Below, in pieces: positions 11,426 through 22,224 of a stretch of 64,000 bases of DNA. The stretch is from Pararge aegeria (taxonomy: Eukaryota; Arthropoda; Insecta; Lepidoptera; Nymphalidae): assembly GCF_905163445.1 (NCBI RefSeq), contig NC_053201.1:1064001-1128000 (forward strand), read 5' to 3'. The translations under genes and the position numbers were made by a program. Position 1 is the stretch's first letter; each line of letters starts with the position of its first letter. The notes under the pieces are model-generated. The model was not told the origin of the DNA, searched no databases, and saw only the letters and a list, made by a program, of their open reading frames with translations.

Positions 11426-11600
11426 AAGCACGCCACTGGTACAGAGTATGCAGATGATATCAAATGAAGAAAGATATAAGATAGGCATTGTAAGAATTAT
11501 AAAAAGCCTACTCTTAAGTTTTTATATCTCGAACTGGAGATTTTCTTCATTTAATATAATCTGCATACCCTGTACATACCCCTATGCACGCCAGTGCCAC
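11426..11600. mobile_element. hAT-like long-TIR MITE, right member of a head-to-head pair
   Basis: Runs from cctctaagcacgccactggt to ccctatgcacgccagtg. With the left member it makes an inverted repeat: about 49 bases at 11371-11419 pair with 11423-11468, with about 3 mismatches and a four-base loop. Confidence 0.65.
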
Positions 11601-11794
11601 CATGTTTAGTTCTGTTCTGTTATTTAACACCTACGCCACACGTTGATGGACACTGGACGGAACTTAGCATAACGTGTTCCTTAGACGCCATTCGAAGTGT
11701 CACTCTGTTTATAGTCGATGGTTACCAAAGAGTTATCTGCTTTGTCCGTAAATTTGGCAGCGACCCTGAACAGCCATGAGATTGTTTATAAATT

Positions 11795-12048
11795 AAAATA
11801 AATAAATATACTGCGACAATACACACATCGCCATCTAGCCCCAAAGTAACCGAGGCTAGTGTTATGGGTACTAAGATGCCTGATGAATATTTTTATGAAT
11901 TATATACATAGAAAATATATATAAACACCCAGACACTTAAAAACATTCATGCCTATCACAAAAACATTTTCCAGTAGTGGGAATCGAACCCACGGCCTTG
12001 GGCTCAGGAAGCAGGGTCGCTGCAAACTGCGCCAATCGGCCATCAAAA
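11795..12048 (-). mobile_element. SINE-B copy
   Basis: Reverse, complete, aaataaataaatatactgcg to gcgccaatcggccatc. First member of a head-to-head pair. Confidence 0.85.
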
Positions 12049-12055
12049 GGATGGT

Positions 12056-12295
12056 CGTCAATGCTTTCCGAGTCGAAGGCCGTAGGTCCTATTGCCACAA
12101 CTGGAAAATGTTGGTGTGATTAACATGAATAATTTTCAGTGTCTGGGTGTTTATCTGTATATTATAAGTATTTATGTATCTTTTATTCATAAAAATATTC
12201 ATCGGTCATCTTAGTACCCATAACACAAGCTATGCTTACTTTGGGGCTAGATGGCGAAGTGTTTATTGTCGTAGTATATTTATTAATTTATAATA
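12056..12295 (+). mobile_element. SINE-B copy (head truncated)
   Basis: Begins at atgctttccgagtcgaaggc, so the A box is missing. Ends gtagtatatttattaattt. Second member of the head-to-head pair. Confidence 0.8.
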
Positions 12296-12299
12296 ATAA

Positions 12300-12960
12300 A
12301 AAAAAAAAAACAACAGCAAGTGCAAACACAGGTTTATCGGCTAACGTTTGCGATAATTAATTGTAACAAGAAACGTGCACAAACAGACGGGCGTCCATCC
12401 TTACTGGTAATTGTTTACATTTAGTAACATTTACCCGCTTTCTAACACAATTGTCTATCTGTACAGCATCCGATTAGCGAAAGTACAGGGTCTGTCGCAA
12501 CCACAGTTGGCAGAAATAAATAGAAAGGCGATCATTCGCTGCTTGCGTTGATTGATTGATTGTTAGGACTCCCTAAGTTTGTAGCTGGCTTTGTAATACG
12601 AAGCTTAGTATTCAATCTGTTTTGTGCCTTTTACTTATTTTTATCGATTACTCAATAACGCACTATAAATTGACTGTGACAATCACGACTTAGTATACAT
12701 CTTCCGACTAGAATGGCTTGCATGGACAGAAGACATTTTTCTACACGGGGAAAGTAACAAAAAGTTTATCTTCTCCCACAGTTTTATCCACTCTCGAACA
12801 ATGGGCGAAAGGGTGAAAAGAATATCCGAATAATACTGAACGGGAGTAAATTTCTTTTTCTTGTTGGCCGTGCTTTGGCAGGTGGATAAGTAATTAGTTA
12901 TATTCCTGGGCAGTGGATATAATCCAATTAAACGTTAACCTCCGTTTAATATTACACGTA
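12300..12960. other. Unassigned sequence
   Basis: No open frame, tRNA or repeat recognised apart from the A-run at 12298-12310. Confidence 0.4.
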
Positions 12961-12964
12961 TATT

Positions 12965-13268
12965 CATCATATCAATCCATTACAGGGCACGGGCCTCCTC
13001 CCACAATGGGAGGGGGGGGGGGGTTTAAGGCCGTAGTCCACCACGCTGGACCAGTGCGAATTGGTGGACTCCACACACCTATGAGAACATTATGGAGAAC
13101 TTTAAGGCATGCAGGTTTCCTCACGATGTTTTCCTTCACCGTTGAAGCAAGCGATATTTAAATTGCCTAAAACGCACATAACTTAGAAAAGTAACAGGTG
13201 CATGCAGGGTGTCGAACTCGGGCCCCGAGACTGCATTTGAAGTCCTACCCACTGGTTTATCACCGCAA
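12965..13268 (-). mobile_element. SINE-A copy with G-run
   Basis: Reverse, complete. The usual gtgggagg word has expanded to a G-run at about 13011-13023. Confidence 0.8.
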
Positions 13269-13269
13269 C

Positions 13270-14760
13270 ACACGTATATTATTTGGATCTTATTTTCATT
13301 GCGCCAATGCTAGAAGAGTGGATAAAACTTCGATGCTAGCCGTAGCGGGGGCCCTACTACCCAGCAGGAGTTATTTACCGGGGATAGTGAGTTGATCGAT
13401 AGGTTATAGAATTGAATGGCAACCAAGACATGCTTATGAAGACCAATTTAGCGTGGAATAAGGGCAAGAAGAACTGATGAACTAGCTGTATGGAAGCCCA
13501 TTGGGCATACACCAGTCGGTCGTCATGCCGCAACGTGTACTCTGAGGTCGCAGTTGCGGTTAGAAAGGCAGTTGATCAGTAGATGCCAGCGTTCGATAAT
13601 CTTCGCGTGTTAACGGGCGGAGATAACATCGAACTGTCTCTAATGTAATAATTAAGTGGCTGTCTTCTATAATTCAATATGGACAGTGCATTACAGCTAC
13701 TGCAGCTATAGCCTGTTTGATTTATTCAAAGTAATATATGGCTATGAAACGTTCATTTAAAAAGAGATTTATTGAATGTAATAAAACATTCGCAGTTTTC
13801 TTTACAAATAGATTAAAATAGATTGTCTGAGTGTGAGACTTTAATAACAGCCTTCCATGTTGATTATATATACCGATAACATAACTTATGAACAAGTGAT
13901 AACGGCTAGATACCATGAGAAGATGATATAAAAGGAAAAAACCTTCAGTACGAGTTATAAAAACTACAGTGTACATTGTAGATGTCCATGAATTTGGTAA
14001 CAGCGTCTTCGCAGTACCTGACGCCCCCACTCCTATCAGAAAGGAGGCCTGTACCTAATAGTAGTTATAATGGACTGATCATGATATCACTGAGCTGATG
14101 ACACTCTTGCGAGATAAGACAATGATGCCAGCTCGCGTAACCGGAGTTGTTCACAGCGATACAATAGTGGGATGTGTACAGCGGTCGGGGGACAGTGGAC
14201 ATATTGTGCCGGTGTCGCGTTACACTGACGCTGTGACGGCTTTGACCGTGGGTTTTGTGTTTATGTAACTATCTTCTAGTTTCTTTGTAGTCCTAGTACT
14301 TATTAGGTATAGCATTTGCTCGCAATATAGATTTTGGTTATTATAAATAATGTCACCTTACTAGCATCGCTTAAAGTACTGGTATTGAAGTTATACTTCT
14401 TATTGCGCGTTAGGGAATACTTATGACACATAATTTGGTGATAGCTATAAGGTTTGAAAGTACACTTTCAATTGTCAAAGTCCGCAGGATCATTCCGACG
14501 ATTTAATTGATTCAATTGTACCAAAATCTCAAATTTTAAACCGTCCGTTCCCAGCGTTCCAAACGCGTCCTGGTTTAAGTAGAAGCCCACAATAAACTAA
14601 GCCGGGTGTTTTTTTTTCTTATCACCATCTAACATTGTCATTTAAAATTATTGGTAGACCAACCTGGTTAGGGCAATAATTCACACCCAAGCTTTTTTAT
14701 CGATTACGTAGTCCGTACGTACTATAAAAGGGCTTTTTAGCTTACGTTTAATACCATAAC
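13270..14760. other. Unassigned sequence
   Basis: Mixed composition with some GC-richer stretches (13480-13620, 14100-14250). Splice-flanked open segments could not be confirmed. Confidence 0.35.
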
Positions 14761-14764
14761 CAGT

Positions 14765-14995
14765 TTATGGGTTATCACAGCATTGCCAGAGGCAGAGCGC
14801 CAAGGTTCGACGCAGGGCCTGGCTAAGGGCGCTTCCTGGGAGGTTCTGAGTCCCCATGAGTGTGCTAGAAAGGCAGCTGCCAGAGAGGACTGGCGACGAA
14901 TAGTCAAGCGTGCCACAACACTTAAGTGACGACCACTACACGCTGTGACAAGAGCGAACCGACTGAGAAGAAGAAGAATTAGGAATTAGTTTGTA
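14765..14995 (+). pseudogene. LINE ORF2 C-terminal remnant (RTE-like)
   Basis: Reads in one frame to a stop near 14930: LSPHECARKAAAREDWRRI then VKRATTLK. The Ala-rich helix followed by (R/D)xxWRRxVxxAT resembles RTE-type ORF2 ends. Downstream gaagaagaagaatta may be the tail. The 5' side is truncated. Confidence 0.55.
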
Positions 14996-15111
14996 AGCCC
15001 CCATAGTAGTGTTACCATGTATGAAACCCACGTCCGGATGACGTTATAAATTGGTGACCTCGTCTTCGCTGCCGGAGTGCTGTGCAGAAGTTGTGTGTCT
15101 ATATTTCTTCA

Positions 15112-15330
15112 ACAAGCGTTTATAGCCTAGTGGTAAAAACCTCAGCCTCACTTTCGGAGTGAACCACGAACGCATCTCTGACATGCCTGAGAGTAGACTC
15201 GATAGTGTTTACAAAAGGTGTGAATTCTACTAATCCGCATTCCAACAACGAAATAGTCGAAGCTTACACTCCTTTGGAGAGGAGACCCGTGCAGGGGCAT
15301 TTGGCTGGCAATGATAATGATGACGACAGA
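15112..15330 (+). mobile_element. SINE-A copy, degraded
   Basis: Head tttatagcctagtggtaaaa, tail gcaatgataatgatgacgac. Internal deletions. Confidence 0.65.
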
Positions 15331-15334
15331 TGCT

Positions 15335-15890
15335 TATATCGATTCGATTGCTAATTAATCCATCTCCAGCTCTACAATAATGCGTCGGTATTCATACGTC
15401 GTCATTACTCAAATAACCATTATTCAGGCAAGTGATGACAACTTAGGCGAAGTGTAAATGCTACGCTAAGCTACTTCGCGTATTTCGTAACGCACTTGCA
15501 CTGAGCTTGGTTAGGTATTACAGATTTATTACGCGAAGTCATTTTAGTAGGAGAACTCGTGGTAAAAATGTTAATGTTGGTATCATAGTTCATGTGAAAG
15601 ACTTTGAAAATAGTGAATGTTTGTTAATTATAATTAGAGACATTCACATAACGCACACACATTCAAGGTCCTTACATTCTTTAATTGTTTCTTTGAGTTT
15701 TGTTGCAATAAAGTTATAGTATATTAGAATATTTTTGTGACATTTCTTAGTTAGTGTCTAAAGTAAAATTTTAAGTGTTATAGTAATTTGTAATATAAAC
15801 TCTAAATATGTGAGAAAATTGCACGCCAGAAAGTGGCAAACTGTTGGAACTATTCCCACTTACAACACCAAAAAAATTTACACAGTAACT
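15335..15890. other. Unassigned sequence
   Basis: AT-rich. The 70-codon frame at 15507-15719 lacks supporting features. Confidence 0.35.
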
Positions 15891-15896
15891 AATTTA

Positions 15897-16024
15897 CAAG
15901 CTGGTCCAGTGCGGATTGGTGGACTCCCCACACCTTTGAGAACATTATGTAGATCTCGCAGGCATGCAGGTTCCCTCATGATGTTTCCTTCACCGTTGAA
16001 GCGAGTGATATTTTAATAACTTAA
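15897..16024 (-). mobile_element. SINE-A fragment
   Basis: Body only: ctggtccagtgcggattggt to gatattttaataac. Confidence 0.7.
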
Positions 16025-16077
16025 AACTTTCTTCATTCATGTAGAGGAGCCTCGATTGCAAGCCTTCGTAGCAATAA

Positions 16078-16112
16078 ACAATTATTCTATTCTATTCTAT
16101 TCTATTCTGTAT
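16078..16112. repeat. (TTCTA)n microsatellite at a LINE-like tail
   Basis: Five to six TTCTA units after gcaataaacaattattc. The preceding gcctcgattgcaagccttcg looks like a retroelement 3' UTR. Confidence 0.7.
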
Positions 16113-16334
16113 TGACAGCTGTGATAGCCTAGTAGTTACAAAAAAATATTATATATATATACAGCTTCCAAAGATGAATGGTTGGACCTCGGTCCTGCGG
16201 TCCTTCCAGTTGTTACGGTCCAGCGTATTGCCATAGCTCCCGTACAATCATATAAGCTGGCTATCTAAATTTCCAGTGAAGAATTGGTCATCATTGATTC
16301 ACTGCCGTGTGCGGCAACAGCGACTGGTTCTGTT

Positions 16335-16560
16335 TTTTTTTTTATTTATTACTATTTTAGACTTTGTTCATGCGCCCTAATGTGACTTATATACCCTATT
16401 TTAGCACTAAACATGCGTGCACAGTGAGGACATGTAAGGGTACCGTCAATGTAGTTGTAGATAATATTGGAGGGCAGCCTTGCTTTAAGATGGTCACGAT
16501 AAGCATAATATTCGATCCTCCTTTTGCCTTCGAAGAATGATTACATATCCAAACTACCAA
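16335..16560 (-). pseudogene. LINE C-terminal remnant with C2H2 zinc finger
   Basis: On the minus strand a frame reads RRIEYYAYRDHLKARLPSN and then CPHCARMFSAKIGYISHIRA followed by HEQSLK and a stop. The CxxC...H...H spacing is a C2H2 finger of the kind seen at the end of some insect LINE ORF2 proteins. A run of A (T on plus, about 16335-16345) follows the stop, consistent with a retroposed 3' end. No RT domain is upstream, so it is 5'-truncated. Confidence 0.65.
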
Positions 16561-16799
16561 TAGCTCTCGAACTATTATAAAGCCTTACAGAAAAACGGTT
16601 GCGTGTCGTAATCTGGCTTTAAGTAAACAAACCGATGATCGATAACCAATCATATTATACCTGCTTAGTACAAAATGTCACCGCTACATTATACCGAGCT
16701 GTAATGACCTGTCGATTACAATATAATCAACATCAGCGGCTTAACATGTCCCACTGTTGGTCACAGGCCTCTTCCTCAAGTTTAATATGGTTCTATAGT

Positions 16800-16865
16800 C
16801 ATATACGGTGATAGCCTAGTGTTACAGTATTCGTTTCGTCTACTATCAGCATGATCTCGAGAGTT
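16800..16865 (+). mobile_element. SINE-A head-like fragment
   Basis: acggtgatagcctagtgtta resembles the SINE-A Pol III A box. The sequence then diverges. Confidence 0.4.
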
Positions 16866-17066
16866 TTGTTGTTAAACATAGTCTAGTAACAGCCCGCAGT
16901 CAGGCTATCGTGGTGTCCACTCTCGGAGTCTCCAGGCCTCGGAAATCACGCTAACGCACTTGATGGCAAGCGGAAAACCATCTCCTATAAACTGTGTCCA
17001 TTAATTTGACGCGTAGGTGTAAAGCCTCATGTGACTGTGATTACCTACTCTTATTTTTATTATTAA

Positions 17067-17480
17067 ACTAGCTGAACCGCGCAACTTCGTCTGCACCGAA
17101 TCGGTTATTAGAGGTTTCAATATCTTAAAAAAGCTAGAAACATATTGCAACGCTACCAGGTCCAGTTTTATTTCCAAACTATGTTATTCGCGGCCGGGCG
17201 GCCCGCTGCATTTTGTGACTTAAAAGTCGGCATAACATCTTTAGAAAACATCGTTCTATTTCAGCCAATTTACAGAAATAGGTTGAAAATTTTCATCCCG
17301 TTTCCCGGAGGAAACTTATTGTTTATCGGGATAAAAAGTATCCTATATTTTGACCCGGAATACCAGCTACCAGTATACGTAATTTTATTTAAATCCGTTC
17401 AGTAGTTTTCACGTGATGCCCGGACAGACAGACAGACAGACAGACAGACAAAAATTAAAAAAAAAATCTGTTTTAGGCTC
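17067..17480 (-). mobile_element. Second Helitron/RTE-like repeat family, copy 1
   Basis: Low end actagctgaaccgcgcaact, so the element ends ...CAGCTAGT on the minus strand like the family above. The interior differs (ttcccggaggaaacttattg, gggataaaaagtatcc, a GACA microsatellite at 17423-17450). A matching segment lies at 63080-63250 on plus. The intact LINE lies directly beside it. Confidence 0.5.
17423..17450. repeat. (GACA)n microsatellite
   Basis: About seven GACA units inside the repeat at 17067-17480. Confidence 0.9.
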
Positions 17481-17610
17481 AGTATCGATTATAAATAATA
17501 TAATATAATAATAATAATAATTTTATTTCAAGCATCAAATACAGCTCATATTTTGTTAGTAAATACTTAGCCTATGTTAGTAACTTACGTATAAGAGAGG
17601 GATATGCGAA

Positions 17611-20400
17611 TCACCGCCGTTCTAGTCCATTTGAAATAGCACAGCAGTGATTCACATATCTGCAGTCCAACCTGCTGGCGATCATCTTTAGGATGCTGTT
17701 GGAGCTACCCCGCAACCTGTGCACCAGGGCGCCACATCTTTTGCGCATTGTGGCGAAGAAGCAGTCAACTTGTGCATCCGCAAACATCCCCGATGCACTA
17801 CAAAAGCGGGGCAACTTCAACAGCACCCTAAAGGCATTATTATACTGTATACGGAGCGCGTTATACGATTTTTGAGAATACTTAGCCCACAGGCTGCACG
17901 TGTAGAACGTCATACAATATGATTTAAACAACGTGATTTTAATGGCGTTGGTACACCGCGCAAACCTGCGAGCCAGCATATTTGCTCTCACTGACAATGC
18001 TCTCCGTTCTCTTTCGATGTCAGCATCATCTTTGAGGCCAGGAGTCAAAATATGCCCGAGATACTTGAATTGATAAACTCTCTCCAATACTACCCCATTG
18101 ATCAAAATAGGAGGTACTTTATTCGGTGTCTTACCCTCAGCCTCAAAGACCATCACCACACTCTTTTTTGTATTGTAGGTAAGTCCATGTCTTTCTACAT
18201 AAGCCTCACAAATAGCCATCAGTACCCTGAGACCGCAGACCGATGCACTCAACAGCACCATATCGTCGGCGTAACTTATATTATTTAAACAAACCCCATC
18301 TATGTAGCAGCCAACCCTGGTGCTGCTGAGCTCACAAAGCAATTCATTCATGTAAAGGTTGAAGAGAGTCGGCGAGCATAAACCACCCTGCCTCACCCCG
18401 CACTCCAACCCATACGAATTCGAAAGAACGCCTGCCCATCGGACATTGTTGACTTGGTTTTGATACCAATATTTAAAAATATTGGTAAGTTCTGGAGGTA
18501 TATTTGCTTCCTCCATCTTTTTCCATAATACATCGTACGAAACCAAGTCAAATGCCTTCGACAGGTCTAGAAAACAGGCGTAAATCGGAGTCTTCCGCCT
18601 CGCATAGTACGTAACAGCATGCTTTAGCCCCAACACAGCACTCTCTGTTGACAAACCAGGCCGAAATCCAAATTGGTTGTCATGTGGCATAATTATCCTG
18701 TTTAAGAGAGTGTTTAGCAAGCTGTCAAATACCTTTGAGATGACGGTAGCCAATGAGATGGGCCTATAGTTGTTTTTATCGGATAGGTCCCCCGTTTTAT
18801 TTTTCGCTATAGGCACAACTATCGTACGCATCATCTCTTGAGGCATAAAACTGTGGCTTATACAAACGTTGTACAGCATCGTCAAAACCCGCGGTACATG
18901 TGGCCCAGCATATTGTAAATGCTCAATGCTGAGACCGTCATGGCCTGGGGATTTACCTCTGGTCATGCGTTTAATTATACTTGCTACTTCTTTACACTGA
19001 AATTGAATACCCACTACCCTGCCGGTCTCAACATTAGGCATCGAATGAGAGGGCCCCAATGGCGATTTTACGAAAAAGTGTTCCTTAAAAACATTAGCAA
19101 TCTCGCCAGGCTCGCTCACGCCACTGACGCTCACGGGTATAGACGGCCTATAATTTAATTTATTGGTATGTTTCCAAAATCCTCTAAAATCATTTCTAGA
19201 ATGATGTGAGGCCAGAATATCCATTTTAATCTGATCTTGGTGGTTTTGACACCATTTTAAACGTGCTTTGAAAACTCTTCTGGCCTCCGCCATCTCCAAA
19301 TAAATCGGTCCAGTAGCTGGCTTACCGTAACATAACCAGAACAAAAATTTTTGCCTCGCCTGCCCGTGTGCTTCAGCTACGTGTTTATTCCAGCCTATCA
19401 CTGTCTTTTTTATTCTACGCTTGCCGATGGGTTCTCTACTCGCCACCGAGGAATCTCGAAGGGCCTGGACGATATCACCGTACAACTTTGTAATAGCGAC
19501 TCCATGCTTAGGATCACTACAGGTGCGGTCGCAGCACTCACGAAGCTCATGCGGAAAGTCTATAAGTCTAAGCCTTTCATGACATTCTCTCTGGTATGTA
19601 TGGATCTGCTCTTGACCTCTCTCACCCCAAGTGATTACATTTAGAGAGGTGTTATTAAGAGGTTTCTTTGGTTGTAACACATTTAAATTACATTCTACCA
19701 CCAGAGGGAAATGGTCAGACCACATAATATCATACAACACATAAACATTACTCACAGACGCTATAGCTGCCTTAGTAGCTACGCAATGATCAAGCCATCG
19801 CTTGGAGCCGTGGGCTTCGCTTATAAAAGTGTAGGTATCCGACATTAAACCTAACATTTCGACATCTACACAAGTCCACTCTTGCTCTATGCAAAACTGA
19901 GACAGTTCGATATAAAATCTCTCCGTGGGGTGTGCGTTGTAGTCCCCTAATATAAAAACACAACTCTCACTGTAAGTGTCAATAACCGCATTTACCGAAC
20001 TCAGTACATCAGTAAATTCTGCTAGGTTAGCCACTGCATCCGTAGGCATGTATACACTCATAACTATACACGATTTCTCCGGTAACACTATTCTGATAGC
20101 ACAAATACGCGAGTTATGACACTGCACAATAGACACATTTTGAAATGCACTACGTCTCCATAGAAGCGCGACTCCGCCGTACGGTCTTCCACGCAACATG
20201 CCTGCCGCGGTGTCCACCGCTGACACACCTGTCGAGCTGAAGTCGTCACTCAGCGTCTCGAGGAAAGACAACTCGTCTGGCAGCAGCCACGTTTCTTGCA
20301 GCGCTACTATATCAGCTGTCTTACAAAACTCGCGTATGCCATCTGAAGAGCGCTTCACACTCTTACAGTTGAATGTTACTATTCTACATGTTAGGGCCAT
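17611..20400 (-). CDS. LINE ORF2: endonuclease-reverse transcriptase
   Basis: This 929-residue protein nicks target DNA and copies the element RNA into the genome (target-primed reverse transcription). The N-terminal AP-type endonuclease (about 5-235) shows TFNCKS (9-14), QETW with catalytic Glu36, GDYN (152-155), LDH (203-205) and the closing SDH (228-230). The reverse transcriptase (about 475-760) shows SPGHDGLS (484-491), NNYRPISL (543-550), LDLSKAFD (611-618), GVRQGG (668-673) and catalytic YADD (710-713). The C-terminal part has a LWxxY...LRxxYNNAFR...SASGMF block common in CR1/L2-type elements. No RNase H or C-terminal zinc knuckle is visible. The length is normal for the group and the frame is intact, so the copy may be young. 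The ATG lies inside the end of ORF1 (17-base overlap), so ORF2 is probably reached by reinitiation or stop-start coupling. Clade assignment is from memory. Confidence 0.93.
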   Translation of the reverse strand: MALTCRIVTFNCKSVKRSSDGIREFCKTADIVALQETWLLPDELSFLETLSDDFSSTGVSAVDTAAGMLRGRPYGGVALLWRRSAFQNVSIVQCHNSRICAIRIVLPEKSCIVMSVYMPTDAVANLAEFTDVLSSVNAVIDTYSESCVFILGDYNAHPTERFYIELSQFCIEQEWTCVDVEMLGLMSDTYTFISEAHGSKRWLDHCVATKAAIASVSNVYVLYDIMWSDHFPLVVECNLNVLQPKKPLNNTSLNVITWGERGQEQIHTYQRECHERLRLIDFPHELRECCDRTCSDPKHGVAITKLYGDIVQALRDSSVASREPIGKRRIKKTVIGWNKHVAEAHGQARQKFLFWLCYGKPATGPIYLEMAEARRVFKARLKWCQNHQDQIKMDILASHHSRNDFRGFWKHTNKLNYRPSIPVSVSGVSEPGEIANVFKEHFFVKSPLGPSHSMPNVETGRVVGIQFQCKEVASIIKRMTRGKSPGHDGLSIEHLQYAGPHVPRVLTMLYNVCISHSFMPQEMMRTIVVPIAKNKTGDLSDKNNYRPISLATVISKVFDSLLNTLLNRIIMPHDNQFGFRPGLSTESAVLGLKHAVTYYARRKTPIYACFLDLSKAFDLVSYDVLWKKMEEANIPPELTNIFKYWYQNQVNNVRWAGVLSNSYGLECGVRQGGLCSPTLFNLYMNELLCELSSTRVGCYIDGVCLNNISYADDMVLLSASVCGLRVLMAICEAYVERHGLTYNTKKSVVMVFEAEGKTPNKVPPILINGVVLERVYQFKYLGHILTPGLKDDADIERERRALSVRANMLARRFARCTNAIKITLFKSYCMTFYTCSLWAKYSQKSYNALRIQYNNAFRVLLKLPRFCSASGMFADAQVDCFFATMRKRCGALVHRLRGSSNSILKMIASRLDCRYVNHCCAISNGLERR

Positions 20401-21628
20401 TCCCAGTTTGCAAGTTTTTCGATAACACCTCCGTAGCAGGTGTGTCGTTAGAGCGTCTCAGTTTAAAGTGCACAAACCGTCTGAAAATAATTCCCAGCGG
20501 CCAGAGGTTCTCATCTAAGTAAAGCGATAGCTTGCTTTGTGATACAAAAAGTTTATAAGCATCGTGTTCACACTTTCGTTTAATTAAAATCTTCTCCAAG
20601 ACGACATCTTCTTTTGTTTTGCTCTTTATATATTTGACAATATCCGACTCAGTCGTATTTTTGTCAACATTCGTTATAAACAGTGGTATTTTTCTATCCG
20701 CCGCCCTAAACTTTTCTTCCGAGTCTATCACAACATTTCCTCTTTTACCTAGCAGGCGGTTTTTAGACTTGGACACCTTTCTTTGTACCACCGTCCATCC
20801 GTCATTTGGATTTTGAACCCTAACGACACCTGCATAAGATTTATTTTTCTCTGTAACTGTCAGTCCATCGCTCGCATTGCTAAGCATTCGCGATGACTCA
20901 CGCCTCTCCGCACCCGTCGCTGCGCATCCATCGGCGCTATGTCCACCACTCGTGACGCATCGCTCCGAACATTCGGCGTGACTACCTCCAACTTTATTTA
21001 AATCAATGCTTCTATATCTTATATCGCCTTCCGTAGGGGATAATACATTGGAGTTTGACTCGTTCAAACTAGCCGTAACGATAGTGTCATCTAATTGCGA
21101 CAAACCTATCGGTCCACTATCCCGGTATGCTCCCCGTTTCATATTTATTTTTACAGCTGAGAACGGCGGAGACGTAGGCTTTTCGTTTAAATAGTCTCGT
21201 TTTAGATCTTCGAGTTGTTCCACCGTTGCGTATGAAGACTTTATGTTTTTGATCTCAGATTGAACAATCATCAGATCCTTGAGCAATTTGGAGACATCCA
21301 GGTGATCAAATGTTACTGGAGGTAATTTCTCCAAATCGCGGGCAACGAAAATCGGTAACAAATCCGGATCGTTCACTTTAAATACACTTATGATATCTAG
21401 AAGTATTCGGTTCTCCTTGCCTTTTCCTTTCCGAACCTTTGTGCGCAGATCCTTTGGCAACGAATCCAGCAGTAGGTTTTTTGCTTTCTCAATTTGTTCA
21501 AACGAGAAAGCAGACTCACATATTTTCACCAAACTCGGCTCATCCGCGATCGAAATTTTATTTTGTATGTAAGCTAGGAGCTCGTCGATTACGATATTGC
21601 AGTTACTACACTTTACCGTTAACGTCAT
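20384..21628 (-). CDS. LINE ORF1: RNA-binding chaperone-type protein
   Basis: This is the first ORF of the retrotransposon, 414 residues. By analogy with other LINEs it should bind the element RNA and form the ribonucleoprotein. The N-terminus has a CxxC pair (Cys7, Cys10) followed by a helical segment of about 100 residues. The middle (about 140-270) is polar and low in complexity. The C-terminus (about 300-405) contains PLFITNVDK and FVSQSK, resembling the RRM-like fold of insect LINE ORF1 proteins. No CCHC knuckles were seen. It starts about 90 bases into the element and ends 17 bases inside ORF2 in another frame. There are no internal stops, consistent with a recent insertion. The RRM-like assignment is inference from pattern and family memory. 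Confidence 0.85.
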   Translation of the reverse strand: MTLTVKCSNCNIVIDELLAYIQNKISIADEPSLVKICESAFSFEQIEKAKNLLLDSLPKDLRTKVRKGKGKENRILLDIISVFKVNDPDLLPIFVARDLEKLPPVTFDHLDVSKLLKDLMIVQSEIKNIKSSYATVEQLEDLKRDYLNEKPTSPPFSAVKINMKRGAYRDSGPIGLSQLDDTIVTASLNESNSNVLSPTEGDIRYRSIDLNKVGGSHAECSERCVTSGGHSADGCAATGAERRESSRMLSNASDGLTVTEKNKSYAGVVRVQNPNDGWTVVQRKVSKSKNRLLGKRGNVVIDSEEKFRAADRKIPLFITNVDKNTTESDIVKYIKSKTKEDVVLEKILIKRKCEHDAYKLFVSQSKLSLYLDENLWPLGIIFRRFVHFKLRRSNDTPATEVLSKNLQTGNGPNM

Positions 21629-21994
21629 TTTTCAAAAAATACCGCTCAAACGCTTCTGCCGAGAAACGTCTGACGCGCATCGATGTGCGCGCGCAACTCC
21701 GATAAAGCATCCCCCAATCAAAATTTTCAAAATATGTTAAATGTACAGAAATCTTTCAGTTACAGTTTTATTATAAGTATAGACAATCACAATGAATGAA
21801 TGGAAATGGTTTAATACACACAATTAGAGGACTCCAGTGTCCCAGCATCCGTAATACAAAACGATGCGACCCAGTTGCGGTCAGATGGGCATGAGGCGGC
21901 TTGCGGTCGTGCCATGAGAAGGGTTCACCGGTTAACGTCCCACTAAAGGGCAAAGCCCTGCCGCTTTCAGTATTATTTTTCTATTTAACAAGTA

Positions 21995-22212
21995 GTTAAG
22001 TAATTAAAATATCACTTGCTTCATCGGTGAACGAAAACATCATGAGGAAACCTGCATGCCTGGGAGTTCTCCATAATGTTCTCAAAGGTGTGTGAAGTCC
22101 AACAATCCGTACTGGGCCAGCGTGGTGGACCTTAAACCCTTCTCATTGTGGGAGGAGACTCGTTCCTTGTAGTGGGACGGTAATGGGTTGATAGGATGAT
22201 GATGATGACGAG
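21995..22212 (+). mobile_element. SINE-A copy, 5'-truncated
   Basis: From aattaaaatatcacttgctt to (GATGAT)n. The tRNA head is absent. Confidence 0.8.
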
Positions 22213-22224
22213 TTATAGCTGGTG

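Larger units (their letters stand above)
17500..21720 (-). mobile_element. Full-length-looking non-LTR retrotransposon (CR1/L2-like)
   Basis: Two-ORF LINE on the minus strand. A short GC-rich leader lies upstream of ORF1 (21629 to about 21720). ORF1 is followed by the overlapping ORF2, then a roughly 100-base 3' UTR. An AATAAA-type signal (plus-strand complement at about 17519-17528) sits in the UTR, and the element ends in an ATT/TATTA microsatellite (17499-17522). No RNase H domain, long terminal repeats or poly(A) tail were seen. The short tandem-repeat tail and ORF2 motifs fit the CR1/L2 part of the Jockey superfamily. The outer ends are estimates because I could not find a clear target-site duplication. 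It abuts another repeat at 17067-17480. Confidence 0.85.
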
